DNA of 64,000 nucleotides. Source: Cedecea selenatireducens (GTDB lineage Bacteria > Pseudomonadota > Gammaproteobacteria > Enterobacterales > Enterobacteriaceae). Shown in pieces: positions 1 to 8,252 of this stretch. Both the position numbers and the translations under genes were made by a program. Under the pieces are notes generated by a model. It worked only from the letters and a program-made list of their open reading frames with translations. It was not told the DNA's origin and did no database searches. The first letter of the stretch is position 1. Each line of letters starts with the position of its first letter. Location of the stretch: contig NZ_JBHIKW010000015.1 in the NCBI RefSeq assembly GCF_042138895.1, positions 25,876 through 89,875 of the forward strand, written 5' to 3'.

Positions 1-477
1 CGTTTCGATGCCATCTATCGCTTTTAGTTCCATCCCGGCGCTAATTTGTGCTTCGGCAGCGATAGAGTTGGGGGTTATTTCACCGATCACCGGGCGCAGG
101 CTAGGGATGCCAATGATAAACACTAGCCAGTAGGCAAAGATAGCGAAGATGAAGTTAGCGACAGGCCCGGCGGCAATGATAGCCGCCCTCTGTGAAACCG
201 TTTTGTTGTTGAACGCCGCATGGCGCATTTCCGGTAACACCGGTTCAACGCGCTCATCCAGCATTTTGACGTAGCCGCCCAGCGGGATTAGCGCAATAAC
301 AAACTCGGTTCCCTGGCGGTCGGTACGACGCCATAGCGCCTTACCAAACCCGATGGAGAAGCGTTCCACACGAACGCCACAGCGGCGAGCAACCCAAAAA
401 TGGCCAAACTCATGCACGGTAATTAAAACACCCAGTGCAACGATAAACGCAGCCAAATTCCAGAGTATGCTCAGCAT
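1..477 (-). CDS. rseP: RseP intramembrane zinc protease, N-terminal part (cut by window edge)
   Basis: Site-2 protease of the inner membrane. It makes the second cut in anti-sigma factor RseA and so releases sigma E during envelope stress. Only the first 159 codons are in the window (the family is about 450 residues). The zinc-binding HEFGH motif follows the first membrane segment at about residues 22-26. The stretch reaching the window edge (IGEITPNS...) reads like the start of the first PDZ domain. The start ATG has a GGAAGG ribosome site. It lies 11 bp downstream of cdsA on the same strand, as in the enterobacterial uppS-cdsA-rseP cluster. Confidence 0.95.
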   Translation of the reverse strand, partial: MLSILWNLAAFIVALGVLITVHEFGHFWVARRCGVRVERFSIGFGKALWRRTDRQGTEFVIALIPLGGYVKMLDERVEPVLPEMRHAAFNNKTVSQRAAIIAAGPVANFIFAIFAYWLVFIIGIPSLRPVIGEITPNSIAAEAQISAGMELKAIDGIET

Positions 478-488
478 AAAACCTTCCG

Positions 489-1346
489 TTAAATCGTCCT
501 GAATACCAGAAGCAGCAGACACGCAAACACCGGCACCGCCGCTGTCAGACTGTCAATGCGGTCAAGAATACCACCATGTCCTGGGATAAGGTGACCACTA
601 TCTTTAATACCGGCCTCGCGCTTGAACATACTCTCGGTTAAATCACCCAGCACGGACGCCAGCGCGGCGACAATGGAACAGGTTAGCAGAACAACAGGCG
701 CAACGTTTAAATCAGCCCACATGCCGAACAGCAAAGAGATAACGGCAGACGTCGCAAGACCGCCGATAAACCCCTGCCAGGTCTTGCCTGGGGAAACCTT
801 TGGCGCAAGCTTATGCTTACCAAACATTTTCCCAAAGACATAAGCGCCTGAATCTGCGCCCCACACCAGCACCATCACGTACAACAGCCAGATTGAACCG
901 CTGTAGTGGTTAATATCATAATGCCAGCTACGCAGCGCGACCATGCCCCAGAAGAACGGAATAATGGTTAGCAGGCCAAAGACCAGGCGGATCGGCTTAG
1001 AATTGCGCCACAGCGCCGCAGAGGCCGGGTAAAACAGAACCAGCAACAGCGCCGCTACCCACCAGACCAGCGAAGCCCAAAGCGAGATTTCAATTACCGG
1101 TAAATGCACCGAATGCCGGTACTCTGGCAGCGAAATCAGCATGACCGCAAGCAGCAGCCCACAAAGAACGGCCAGCCAGACGCGCTGTGAACGCGCAACG
1201 AAACCAGCAAGTTGACCCCATTCCCATGCAGCCAGCATACAAATGACCAGCGTAGCAATCGCAAAGCCTACTGGCGGAAGCCAAAACAGCGCCGCGATTA
1301 CAATGGGAATCATAATAAACGCGGAAATCAGGCGATACTTCAGCAA
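489..1346 (-). CDS. cdsA: Phosphatidate cytidylyltransferase (CDP-diglyceride synthase)
   Basis: Inner-membrane enzyme that makes CDP-diacylglycerol from phosphatidic acid and CTP, the entry point for all phospholipids. It has 285 residues, the usual length, with several hydrophobic segments starting at residue 6. The C-terminal family signature is visible (KREAGIKDSGHLIPGHGGIL then DRIDS), as is the DSGAY...GKHKLAPKVSPGKTWQG stretch. It sits between uppS (18 bp gap) and rseP (11 bp gap), so it is very likely cotranscribed with both. Confidence 0.97.
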   Translation of the reverse strand: MLKYRLISAFIMIPIVIAALFWLPPVGFAIATLVICMLAAWEWGQLAGFVARSQRVWLAVLCGLLLAVMLISLPEYRHSVHLPVIEISLWASLVWWVAALLLVLFYPASAALWRNSKPIRLVFGLLTIIPFFWGMVALRSWHYDINHYSGSIWLLYVMVLVWGADSGAYVFGKMFGKHKLAPKVSPGKTWQGFIGGLATSAVISLLFGMWADLNVAPVVLLTCSIVAALASVLGDLTESMFKREAGIKDSGHLIPGHGGILDRIDSLTAAVPVFACLLLLVFRTI

Positions 1347-1364
1347 AAGTGACCCCCAACAGGC

Positions 1365-2117
1365 TTATTCACCACCAGGTGCTGTGCCACCAAAACGACG
1401 CTCTCGGGTTGCAAAAGCATTTAGCGCACCTTCAAAGTCTTGTTCATCGAAATCAGGCCAAAGAACATCGGTAAAATAAAGTTCCGCATAGGCAATTTGC
1501 CAGATGAGGAAATTACTGATGCGATGCTCTCCCCCTGTCCTAATTACTAAATCTACGGGAGCCAGTTCATGCATGCAGATCTGCTGACCGAGCAGTTCTT
1601 CATCTATCTGATCCGGGCGCAATGAGCCTTCCTGCACCTGCGACGCAAGCTGTCGCACTCCCTGAATGATATCCCAACGCCCGCCATAATTCGCGGCGAT
1701 ATTGAGCGTCAGCCCAGTATTCTCACTGGTTAATGCTTCAGCTTTTTTGATTCGTTCTTGCAGGCGGAGGTTGAATCGGCTGGTATCGCCGATTACCCGT
1801 AAGCGGACATTATGGCGGTGAAGGCTTTTAACCTCACTGTCTAATGCCCAGACGAACAGCTCCATCAATGCGGTCACTTCCTGAGCCGGGCGGTTCCAGT
1901 TCTCGCTGCTAAAAGCGTAAAGCGTCAGCGCATCAATGCCGTTATTTGCTGCAAAAGTAACGGCCCGGCGTACCGATTTTGCGCCAGCTTTATGACCGAA
2001 AACCCTCATTTTCCCCTGACGCTTAGCCCACCGGCCGTTACCATCCATGATGATGGCAACATGGCGTGCGCCCTGCGTGATTAAGGATTCGCTTAATTGT
2101 TGATTAGCAGACAACAT
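1365..2117 (-). CDS. uppS: Undecaprenyl diphosphate synthase
   Basis: Cytosolic cis-prenyltransferase that adds eight isopentenyl units to farnesyl diphosphate, making the C55 carrier for peptidoglycan and O-antigen. It has 250 residues. The signature HVAIIMDGNGRWAK is near residue 20, with the catalytic Asp in MDGNGRWA, and the RTGGEHRISNFLIWQ motif is in the C-terminal part. The frame is open 31 codons further upstream to 2210, but those codons run over a terminator hairpin. The family starts at MLSA, so ATG 2117 was chosen. It is separated from dxr by that terminator. Confidence 0.96.
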   Translation of the reverse strand: MLSANQQLSESLITQGARHVAIIMDGNGRWAKRQGKMRVFGHKAGAKSVRRAVTFAANNGIDALTLYAFSSENWNRPAQEVTALMELFVWALDSEVKSLHRHNVRLRVIGDTSRFNLRLQERIKKAEALTSENTGLTLNIAANYGGRWDIIQGVRQLASQVQEGSLRPDQIDEELLGQQICMHELAPVDLVIRTGGEHRISNFLIWQIAYAELYFTDVLWPDFDEQDFEGALNAFATRERRFGGTAPGGE

Positions 2118-2177
2118 AACGCGTAATGATTCCCTGAAAAAAATTAAGCGGTACTCAGGAATACTGAAGCCTGGTGC

Positions 2178-2206
2178 ACAAAAAAGCCGTGTTGTGACAC
2201 GGCTTT
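2178..2206 (-). terminator. Intrinsic terminator between dxr and uppS
   Basis: Perfect 10 bp stem (AAAGCCGTGT / ACACGGCTTT) with a TGTG loop at 2183-2206. On the minus strand it is followed by a run of T. It would stop dxr transcripts before uppS, implying that uppS is expressed by read-through or from its own promoter. Confidence 0.85.
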
Positions 2207-2303
2207 CCACCTAACGCTCAGTCACATCTGGCGATTAAGTGGCGCAGACTATATCACTGAAGCACAAAGCGAACAAATGGCGGCACTTCAGCCGGCTGAA
2301 TTA

Positions 2304-3503
2304 TCACCGGCTTGCGAGGTTCATCACTTGTTTTTTGGCGATTTCACGAGCAATTGCATCCACACGCAGCACTTCTTCCACGCTTTGCGGTTCGCTTAAG
2401 TTCATTGCCTCAAGCACGCTGCGGTTTAACACCGCGATGTCGGTAAACCGCACCTGCTGATTCAGGAAAGCCTCAACGACCACTTCATTTGCCGCATTAA
2501 GCGCGGTAGTCGCCGCCTGCCCTTGCGCACTCGCATCAATAGCGAGCTTCAGGCATGGATAACGTTCGAAATCAGGCTCCATAAAGGTCAGCGAGCCTGT
2601 TTTACAGAAATCGAGCGGTGCGACGCCGGATTCAACGCGTGCAGGGTAAGCCATAGCATGCGCGATAGGCGTGCGCATATCAGGCGCTCCCAGCTGAGCA
2701 AGTACGCTGCCGTCACGGTAGCGAACCATTGAGTGAATGACCGACTGAGGATGAATCAGCACTTCCATCTGTGCTGCAGATGCGTTGAATAACCAACGCG
2801 CTTCAATGTATTCGAGACCTTTATTCATCATGGTGGCGGAGTCGACGGAAATTTTACGCCCCATCGACCAGTTCGGGTGGCTGCATGCCTGATCGGGCGT
2901 CATTGCCGCTAAATCCGCATAAGCCGTTTCCCGGAACGGGCCACCCGATCCGGTGAGGATAATTGACGATACGCCATTATCCTCAAGGCTAGCGTATCCC
3001 AGGTTCCGCTGAATTGTTTCCGGCAAACTCTGAAAAATCGCGTTGTGTTCGCTGTCAATCGGCAACAATTGCGCCTTACTGCGTGCAACGGCTTCCATAA
3101 ACAGTCGCCCGCAGGTGATCAGTGACTCTTTATTCGCCAGTAACACCTGCTTGCCCGCAGAAATAGCGGCCAGCGTAGGCGGCAGCCCGGCTACGCCAAC
3201 GATAGCGGCCATCACCTGATCCACTTCACTTAACGCCGTAACTTCACAGGCCGCCTGCTCGCCCGCCAGTACCTCAGTTTTACTCCCCTGCTCTTTCAGG
3301 AGATGACGGACTTCCGCAGCCGCTGACTCGCTGGCCATCACCGCAAACCGCGGCGAAAACTCCAGGCACTGCTCAACCATTTTCCCGACGTTGCTGCCCG
3401 CAACCAATGCCGTTATGGCAAATTTGTCAGGATTATGACGAACGACGCTCAGCGTGCTGACGCCAATAGAGCCGGTGGATCCAAGAATAGTGAGCTGCTT
3501 CAT
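2304..3503 (-). CDS. dxr: 1-deoxy-D-xylulose 5-phosphate reductoisomerase
   Basis: Converts DXP to 2-C-methyl-D-erythritol 4-phosphate with NADPH, the committed step of the MEP isoprenoid pathway. It has 399 residues (family about 398). The NADPH-binding GSTGSIG is at residues 8-14. Conserved LLANKES and the metal- and substrate-binding region (PIDSEHNAIFQ, then GSGGPFR and HPNWSMGRKISVDSATMMNKGLE in order) are present. It supplies precursor for UppS downstream. Confidence 0.97.
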   Translation of the reverse strand: MKQLTILGSTGSIGVSTLSVVRHNPDKFAITALVAGSNVGKMVEQCLEFSPRFAVMASESAAAEVRHLLKEQGSKTEVLAGEQAACEVTALSEVDQVMAAIVGVAGLPPTLAAISAGKQVLLANKESLITCGRLFMEAVARSKAQLLPIDSEHNAIFQSLPETIQRNLGYASLEDNGVSSIILTGSGGPFRETAYADLAAMTPDQACSHPNWSMGRKISVDSATMMNKGLEYIEARWLFNASAAQMEVLIHPQSVIHSMVRYRDGSVLAQLGAPDMRTPIAHAMAYPARVESGVAPLDFCKTGSLTFMEPDFERYPCLKLAIDASAQGQAATTALNAANEVVVEAFLNQQVRFTDIAVLNRSVLEAMNLSEPQSVEEVLRVDAIAREIAKKQVMNLASR

Positions 3504-3596
3504 GAGGTACTCAAAGTCGTAAAATGAAGGATTAATGGCGCATTAGTTTGCGGCGCAAGGCGCCCGTTGTCTATGCCTTTGCCTGACGTTTTATAA

Positions 3597-3652
3597 AGCA
3601 AAACGCCGCCCGTAAACGCTTCGCGATGCGCGAGGGCTTACTGAACGGCGTT
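3597..3652 (-). terminator. Likely terminator of frr (large stem-loop)
   Basis: Outer arms AACGCCG (3602-3608) and CGGCGTT (3646-3652) enclose a nested TCGCG-CAT-CGCGA hairpin. On the minus strand the outer arm runs into TTTTGCTTT. The position 3' of frr fits a terminator, though the stem is interrupted. Confidence 0.5.
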
Positions 3653-3778
3653 ATACTCGTCATACTTCAAGCTGCAGGTGCGTTACCTGCATACGTCCAC
3701 TTCAGTCACATAGTTAGCTATGCTCCTGAAGATGTCCGTCTTTGCCGCCTTCCTGCAACTCGAATTATCTAGAGTATA
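3652..3778 (+). repeat. Intergenic palindromic repeat element, 127 bp, between dxr and frr
   Basis: The ends form an imperfect inverted repeat: TATACTCGTCATACTTCAAG on the left against TATACTCTAGATAATTCGAG read from the right on the opposite strand, both followed by (C/T)TGCAGG. Nested inside are GCAGGT-gcgtt-ACCTGC (3674-3690), CTTCAG/CTGAAG (3700-3705 and 3726-3731) and CATAG-ttag-CTATG (3709-3722). It resembles the long dispersed intergenic palindromes of enterobacteria that end in TATAC...CGTCATACTTCAAG. I saw no second copy in this window. Confidence 0.7.
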
Positions 3779-3797
3779 TACACAAAAAAAATGTGGT

Positions 3798-4355
3798 TTA
3801 GAACTGCATCAGCTCGGTTTCTTTTTCAGACAGAGCCGCATCCACTTTCTTAATGGCTGCATCAGTCAGTTTCTGCACGTCATCCTGAGAACGACGATCG
3901 TCATCTTCGCTGATCTCTTTGTCTTTCAGCAGGGCTTTAACTTTGTCGTTAGCGTCACGACGAACGTTACGTACCGCAACGCGTGCGCCTTCGGCTTCGC
4001 CACGTACGATTTTAATCAGATCTTTACGACGTTCTTCAGTCAGCGGAGGCAGTGGAACACGGATATCGGTACCCGCAGAGCTTGGGTTCAGACCGAGGTC
4101 AGAAGCCATGATCGCTTTTTCAACCGCCGGGCCCAAAGAACGATCGAAGACGTTGATCTTCAGGGTGCGGGTATCCTCAACGGTAACGCTGGCCAGCTGA
4201 CGCAGCGGAGTTGGCGTACCGTAGTATTCCACTACGATACCGTCCAGCAGGCTTGGAGAAGCACGGCCGGTACGGATTTTGCTGATTTGGTTTTTAAACG
4301 CTTCGACGCATTTATCCATACGCACTTCAGCATCTTTTCTGATATCGCTAATCAC
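3798..4355 (-). CDS. frr: Ribosome recycling factor
   Basis: With EF-G it splits post-termination ribosomes into subunits. It has 185 residues, the exact family length, all in the tRNA-like two-domain fold. Conserved stretches include KIRTGRASPSLLDG, the hinge region, and the long helix VAVRNVRRDANDKVKAL. It is the last gene of the rpsB-tsf-pyrH-frr translation cluster, 138 bp after pyrH, and that gap carries a possible promoter of its own. Confidence 0.97.
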   Translation of the reverse strand: MISDIRKDAEVRMDKCVEAFKNQISKIRTGRASPSLLDGIVVEYYGTPTPLRQLASVTVEDTRTLKINVFDRSLGPAVEKAIMASDLGLNPSSAGTDIRVPLPPLTEERRKDLIKIVRGEAEGARVAVRNVRRDANDKVKALLKDKEISEDDDRRSQDDVQKLTDAAIKKVDAALSEKETELMQF

Positions 4356-4425
4356 GTTACGAATCCTTGAAAACTGGTTTAAGGCGGACCACGCTTATTC
4401 ACGGCAGCAGTGACGCTGCAGGCTA

Positions 4426-4454
4426 AGTATAGTCCCGTTTATTCCTGGCTGTAG
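4426..4454 (-). promoter_or_regulatory. Possible sigma-70 promoter of frr
   Basis: On the minus strand, TATACT (4426-4431) lies 17 bp after CTACAG (4449-4454), about 70 bp before the frr ATG. The -10 is good and the -35 weak. Confidence 0.35.
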
Positions 4455-4493
4455 ATAAAGCCAAATCTTACCCTGATTACAGGGCAACTGAAA

Positions 4494-5219
4494 TTATTCA
4501 GTAATTAAAGTGCCTTCTTTCTCACCCATTACCACGCGACGCAGCGCACCCGGCTTATTCATGTTGAACACGCGGATCGGCAATTTGTGGTCGCGAGCAA
4601 GGGTAAACGCGGCTAGATCCATAACTTTAAGTTCTTTATCAAGAACTTCAGTGTAGGTCAGCTGCTCGTACAGCGTCGCAGCAGGATCTTTCACCGGATC
4701 GGCGGTAAACACGCCATCCACCTTGGTGGCTTTCAGCACCACGTCTGCTTCAATTTCAATCCCGCGCAGGCAGGCGGCAGAGTCAGTGGTAAAGAACGGG
4801 TTACCGGTACCGGCAGCAAGAATAACCACGCGGTTCGCGCGCAGCAGGCTAATCGCTTCTGCCCAGCTGTAGTTGTCGCAAACGCCATTCAATGGAATAG
4901 CGGACATCAGGCGGGCGTTCACATAGGCGCGGTGGAGCGCATCACGCATCGCCAGGCCGTTCATGACGGTAGCCAGCATGCCCATGTGGTCGCCCACGAC
5001 GCGGTTCATGCCGGCTTTTGCCAGACCTGCACCACGGAATAAGTTGCCACCGCCGATTACCACCCCGACCTGAATGCCAAGTTCCACCAGCTCTTTAATT
5101 TCCTGAGCCATACGGTCCAGAATACTCGCGTCAATACCAAAGCCTTCTGTGCCTTGCAGAGCTTCGCCGCTCAGTTTGAGCAGAATACGTTTGTAGACGG
5201 GTTTTGCATTGGTAGCCAT
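4494..5219 (-). CDS. pyrH: Uridylate kinase
   Basis: Phosphorylates UMP to UDP. It is a hexameric amino-acid-kinase-fold enzyme activated by GTP and inhibited by UTP. It has 241 residues from MATNAKPVYKRI. Motifs: LKLSGEAL near residue 14, IGGGNLFRG, the ATKVDGVFTADP segment, and LPIRVFNMNKPG near the end. The frame extends to 5282, but the family start is ATG 5219, preceded by AGGAAA. It lies 147 bp after tsf, across a strong terminator hairpin. Confidence 0.97.
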   Translation of the reverse strand: MATNAKPVYKRILLKLSGEALQGTEGFGIDASILDRMAQEIKELVELGIQVGVVIGGGNLFRGAGLAKAGMNRVVGDHMGMLATVMNGLAMRDALHRAYVNARLMSAIPLNGVCDNYSWAEAISLLRANRVVILAAGTGNPFFTTDSAACLRGIEIEADVVLKATKVDGVFTADPVKDPAATLYEQLTYTEVLDKELKVMDLAAFTLARDHKLPIRVFNMNKPGALRRVVMGEKEGTLITE

Positions 5220-5327
5220 GTTTCTTTCCTGAGAACAGTCAACGAATGGGGGATGGTTAATTCTGGCGACATTCTGTCGCATTTCAGCCCGCTCGCCTAA
5301 CGGAGCGCTCTGAAACTGTAAAGCTGG

Positions 5328-5360
5328 ATAAAAAGGAACCGCCGGTTGGCGGTTCCTTTT
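5328..5360 (-). terminator. Intrinsic terminator after tsf
   Basis: Perfect 13 bp stem (AAAAGGAACCGCC at 5331-5343, GGCGGTTCCTTTT at 5348-5360) with a four-base loop, followed by T on the minus strand. It separates rpsB-tsf from pyrH. Confidence 0.9.
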
Positions 5361-5366
5361 AAGCCA

Positions 5367-6218
5367 TTAAGACTGCTTGGACATAGCAGCAACTTCTGCT
5401 GCAAAGTCAGTCTCAACTTTCTCGATGCCTTCACCCACTTCGAAGCGGATGAAGTTAGTCACGTCAGCGTTGTGCTCTTTCAGCAGCTGAGCAACAGTTT
5501 TGCTTGGGTCCATCACGAACGGCTGACCAGTCAGAGAAACTTCGCCGGTGAATTTCTTCATGCGGCCTTCAACCATTTTCTCTGCGATTTCTTTTGGTTT
5601 ACCGGACTGCATCGCGATGTCCAGCTGAACCTGGTATTCTTTCTCTACAACTTCTGCAGAAACGTCTTCAGGTTTAACGAACTCAGGCTTGCTTGCAGCG
5701 ATGTGCATTGCCAGCTGTTTAACCAGCTCTTCATCAGCGCCTTTAGCCGCAACCAGAACACCGATACGTGCGCCGTGCTGGTAAGAACCCAGAACTTCGC
5801 CTTCCAGGGAAGAAACGCGACGGATGTTGATGTTCTCACCGATTTTAGCAACCAGTGCAACGCGCTCTTCTTCGAACTGCGCTTTCAGAACTTCAACGTC
5901 GGTGATTTTGCCAGCAACTGCTGCATCCAGAACTTTATTAGCAAACGCCTGGAAACCGCCGTCTTTAGCAACGAAGTCGGTCTGGCAGTTAACTTCCAGA
6001 ATCACGCCGTAGTTGCCGTCGATCTTAGTGATGATCACGCCGTCAGCAGCAACGTTGCCTGCTTTTTTAGCTGCTTTGATCGCACCGGATTTACGCATGT
6101 TCTCGATTGCCAGCTCGATGTCGCCGTTGGCTTCGGTCAGCGCTTTTTTACAATCCATCATGCCAGCGCCAGTACGCTCACGCAGCTCTTTTACCAGGGA
6201 TGCGGTAATTTCAGCCAT
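5367..6218 (-). CDS. tsf: Elongation factor Ts
   Basis: Nucleotide exchange factor that recycles EF-Tu-GDP. It has 283 residues, the family length. The N-terminal UBA-like region contains LRERTGAGMMDCKKAL, and the core contains the EF-Tu-contacting TDFVAKDGGF motif near residue 80. It follows rpsB on the same strand, with an attenuator hairpin in the 135 bp gap. Confidence 0.98.
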   Translation of the reverse strand: MAEITASLVKELRERTGAGMMDCKKALTEANGDIELAIENMRKSGAIKAAKKAGNVAADGVIITKIDGNYGVILEVNCQTDFVAKDGGFQAFANKVLDAAVAGKITDVEVLKAQFEEERVALVAKIGENINIRRVSSLEGEVLGSYQHGARIGVLVAAKGADEELVKQLAMHIAASKPEFVKPEDVSAEVVEKEYQVQLDIAMQSGKPKEIAEKMVEGRMKKFTGEVSLTGQPFVMDPSKTVAQLLKEHNADVTNFIRFEVGEGIEKVETDFAAEVAAMSKQS

Positions 6219-6275
6219 TCTAAAATCCTCGGAGATGTGGCCTGCCCGACACGGTGGCCAGACGGGCTTAAAAGT

Positions 6276-6301
6276 GAAAAAGGGGCCATAAAAAGGCCCC
6301 T
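6276..6301 (-). terminator. Attenuator hairpin between rpsB and tsf
   Basis: Stem AGGGGCC (6281-6287) / GGCCCCT (6295-6301) with a 7-base loop, followed on the minus strand by TTTTTC. It probably lowers tsf transcription relative to rpsB. Confidence 0.75.
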
Positions 6302-6353
6302 AACCAAACGAGATACTACCTGGTTAAATAAGGGCTCTGGCGAGCGTGCCTTA

Positions 6354-7079
6354 TTATTCTGCTTCTACGAAGCTTTCTTCCGCCTGAGAAGCCAGATCCT
6401 GAGAACGGCCTTCACGAACGGTTGCAGCTACAGCGCCCAGGTACAGGCTAACAGCACGGATAGCATCGTCGTTACCAGGGATAACGAAATCAACACCGTC
6501 CGGATCAGAGTTGGTATCAACGATAGCAAATACTGGGATACCCAGGTTGTTTGCTTCTTTGATAGCGATGTGCTCGTGATCGGCATCGATAACAAACAGT
6601 GCGTCCGGCAGGCCGCCCATGTCTTTGATACCGCCCAGGCTGTTTTCCAGCTTGTCCAGCTCACGAGTGCGCATCAGCGCTTCTTTCTTAGTCAGCTTGT
6701 CGAAAGTACCGTCTTGAGCCTGAATTTCCAGGTCTTTCAGACGTTTGATGGACTGACGAACGGTTTTCCAGTTAGTCAGCATGCCGCCCAACCAGCGATG
6801 GTTCACGAAGAACTGATCGCAGCTGTTAGCAGCGTCTTTCACCGCTTCGCTTGCAGCGCGTTTAGTACCAACGAAAAGGATTTTGCCTTTGCGAGAAGAA
6901 ATCTTGTTCAGTTCAGCCAGAGCTTCGTTGAACATTGGTACAGTTTTCTCAAGGTTGATGATGTGAACTTTGTTACGTGCGCCGAAGATGAAAGGCTTCA
7001 TTTTCGGGTTCCAGTAACGGGTCTGGTGACCAAAGTGAACACCAGCCTTGAGCATGTCGCGCATGGAAACAGTAGCCAT
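6354..7079 (-). CDS. rpsB: 30S ribosomal protein S2
   Basis: Small-subunit protein S2, which joins late in assembly near the S1 site. It has 241 residues. Signatures: MRDMLKAGVHFGHQTRYWNPKM at the N terminus (residues 6-27) and the PDALFVIDADHEHIAIKEANNLGIP block in the C-terminal half. It is the first gene of the rpsB-tsf unit and has a structured leader upstream, which in E. coli is the target of S2 feedback control. Confidence 0.98.
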   Translation of the reverse strand: MATVSMRDMLKAGVHFGHQTRYWNPKMKPFIFGARNKVHIINLEKTVPMFNEALAELNKISSRKGKILFVGTKRAASEAVKDAANSCDQFFVNHRWLGGMLTNWKTVRQSIKRLKDLEIQAQDGTFDKLTKKEALMRTRELDKLENSLGGIKDMGGLPDALFVIDADHEHIAIKEANNLGIPVFAIVDTNSDPDGVDFVIPGNDDAIRAVSLYLGAVAATVREGRSQDLASQAEESFVEAE

Positions 7080-7158
7080 GTTTTAAAACCTCTATATAAA
7101 GTATGGGGTTATGCCTCCACGTATCCCATATTGCCGACCCCAAAGGGCACCCCGGAAC
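7080..7158 (-). promoter_or_regulatory. rpsB leader: S2 autoregulatory element / t44 RNA region
   Basis: Read on the minus strand, the leader carries GGGGTCGGCAATATGGGATA, then GTGGAGGCATAACCCC, then ATATAGAGGTTTTAA before the rpsB ATG. This is the conserved enterobacterial rpsB leader catalogued as t44 (tff) RNA. GGGGT and ACCCC can pair around the GGATACGTGGAGG core. Identification rests on recalled family sequence. Confidence 0.8.
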
Positions 7159-7232
7159 ATGTGTCGATACGTGTGTGTTATTTACACAAAGTGAGCGTAT
7201 TTGGCTGTACCCGAAAAATCGGAATACAAGTC

Positions 7233-7270
7233 CGGCGCGCTTTATACCATAAATGGCGCTCAGACTCCAA
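7233..7270 (-). promoter_or_regulatory. rpsB promoter with GC-rich discriminator
   Basis: On the minus strand, TATAAA (7241-7246) is directly followed by GCGCGCC, the discriminator typical of stringently controlled ribosomal promoters. TTGGAG (7265-7270) is 18 bp upstream. It gives a leader of about 155 nt. Confidence 0.6.
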
Positions 7271-7393
7271 TAGTTGTTGCCGTGATGCCCGTTTGATGAT
7301 TCTCAATTTTGCAGGGAGACGCCCCCCCTGATACCATTACAGCAACTTCCCTGCTCATTTCATGTCGACGTTATCGACATCTGCGGATCTGAT

Positions 7394-8188
7394 ATGGCTA
7401 TCTCAATTAAGACACCTGAAGAAATCGAAAAAATGCGCATCGCTGGCCGCCTGGCTGCCGAAGTGCTGGAAATGATCGAACCCCACGTAAAACCGGGTAT
7501 TACCACCGGCGAGCTGGATCGCATCTGTAATGACTACATCGTGAATGAACAGCAGGCCATTTCCGCCTGTCTGGGCTACCACGGCTTCCCAAAATCGGTC
7601 TGTATTTCTATCAATGAAGTGGTTTGCCACGGCATTCCAGACGATGAAAAAGCGCTGAAAGACGGCGATATCGTTAACATCGACGTCACCGTTATCAAAG
7701 ACGAATACCACGGCGATACCTCCAAAATGTTCATCGTAGGTAATCCAACGATTCTTGGCGAACGCCTGTGCCGCATCACCCAGGAAAGTCTCTATCTGGC
7801 GCTGCGCATGGTGAAACCGGGCATCCGTCTGCGCACCCTTGGCGCGGCTATCCAGAAGTTCGTTGAGGCCGAAGGTTTCTCCGTTGTGCGCGAGTACTGT
7901 GGTCACGGCATTGGCCGCGTGTTCCATGAAGAACCACAGGTTCTTCACTACGACGCAGACGACGGCGGCGTGGTACTTCAGCCGGGCATGACCTTCACCA
8001 TCGAACCTATGGTCAACGCCGGTGATTACCGCATTCGCACCATGAAAGACGGCTGGACGGTGAAAACCAAAGATCGCAGCTTGTCTGCTCAATACGAGCA
8101 TACTATTGTGGTGACGGAGAACGGCTGCGAGATTATGACCCTGCGTAAAGATGACACCATCCCTGCAGTGATTTCGCATAACGAATGA
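7394..8188 (+). CDS. map: Methionine aminopeptidase, type I
   Basis: Removes the initiator methionine from nascent proteins with a dinuclear metal centre. It has 264 residues, the E. coli length. The substrate His is in CLGYHGFPKSVC (about residue 79). Metal ligands are visible as Asp in NIDVTVIKD and HGDTSKMF, His in GHGIGRVFHEEP, Glu in TIEPMV, and Glu in the late YEHTIVV motif. It is transcribed divergently from rpsB. The ribosome site is weak and a 7 bp inverted repeat lies just upstream of it. Confidence 0.98.
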   Translation: MAISIKTPEEIEKMRIAGRLAAEVLEMIEPHVKPGITTGELDRICNDYIVNEQQAISACLGYHGFPKSVCISINEVVCHGIPDDEKALKDGDIVNIDVTVIKDEYHGDTSKMFIVGNPTILGERLCRITQESLYLALRMVKPGIRLRTLGAAIQKFVEAEGFSVVREYCGHGIGRVFHEEPQVLHYDADDGGVVLQPGMTFTIEPMVNAGDYRIRTMKDGWTVKTKDRSLSAQYEHTIVVTENGCEIMTLRKDDTIPAVISHNE

Positions 8189-8212
8189 TGCCCTGACGTC
8201 AGTCAGCAATCT

Positions 8213-8238
8213 AAGCCGGCCCTGAGCCGGCTTTTTTT
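8213..8238 (+). terminator. Intrinsic terminator after map
   Basis: 8 bp perfect stem AAGCCGGC / GCCGGCTT (8213-8220 and 8226-8233) followed by T. It ends 14 bp before the glnD ATG. Confidence 0.85.
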
Positions 8239-8252
8239 ATGGGTAGCGCACA

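Noticed and set aside
5346..7331. 661-codon plus-strand open frame opposite tsf and rpsB
   Set aside because: Antisense to two unmistakable ribosomal/translation genes. The protein is Phe/Asn/Gln-rich nonsense produced by the codon bias of the real genes.
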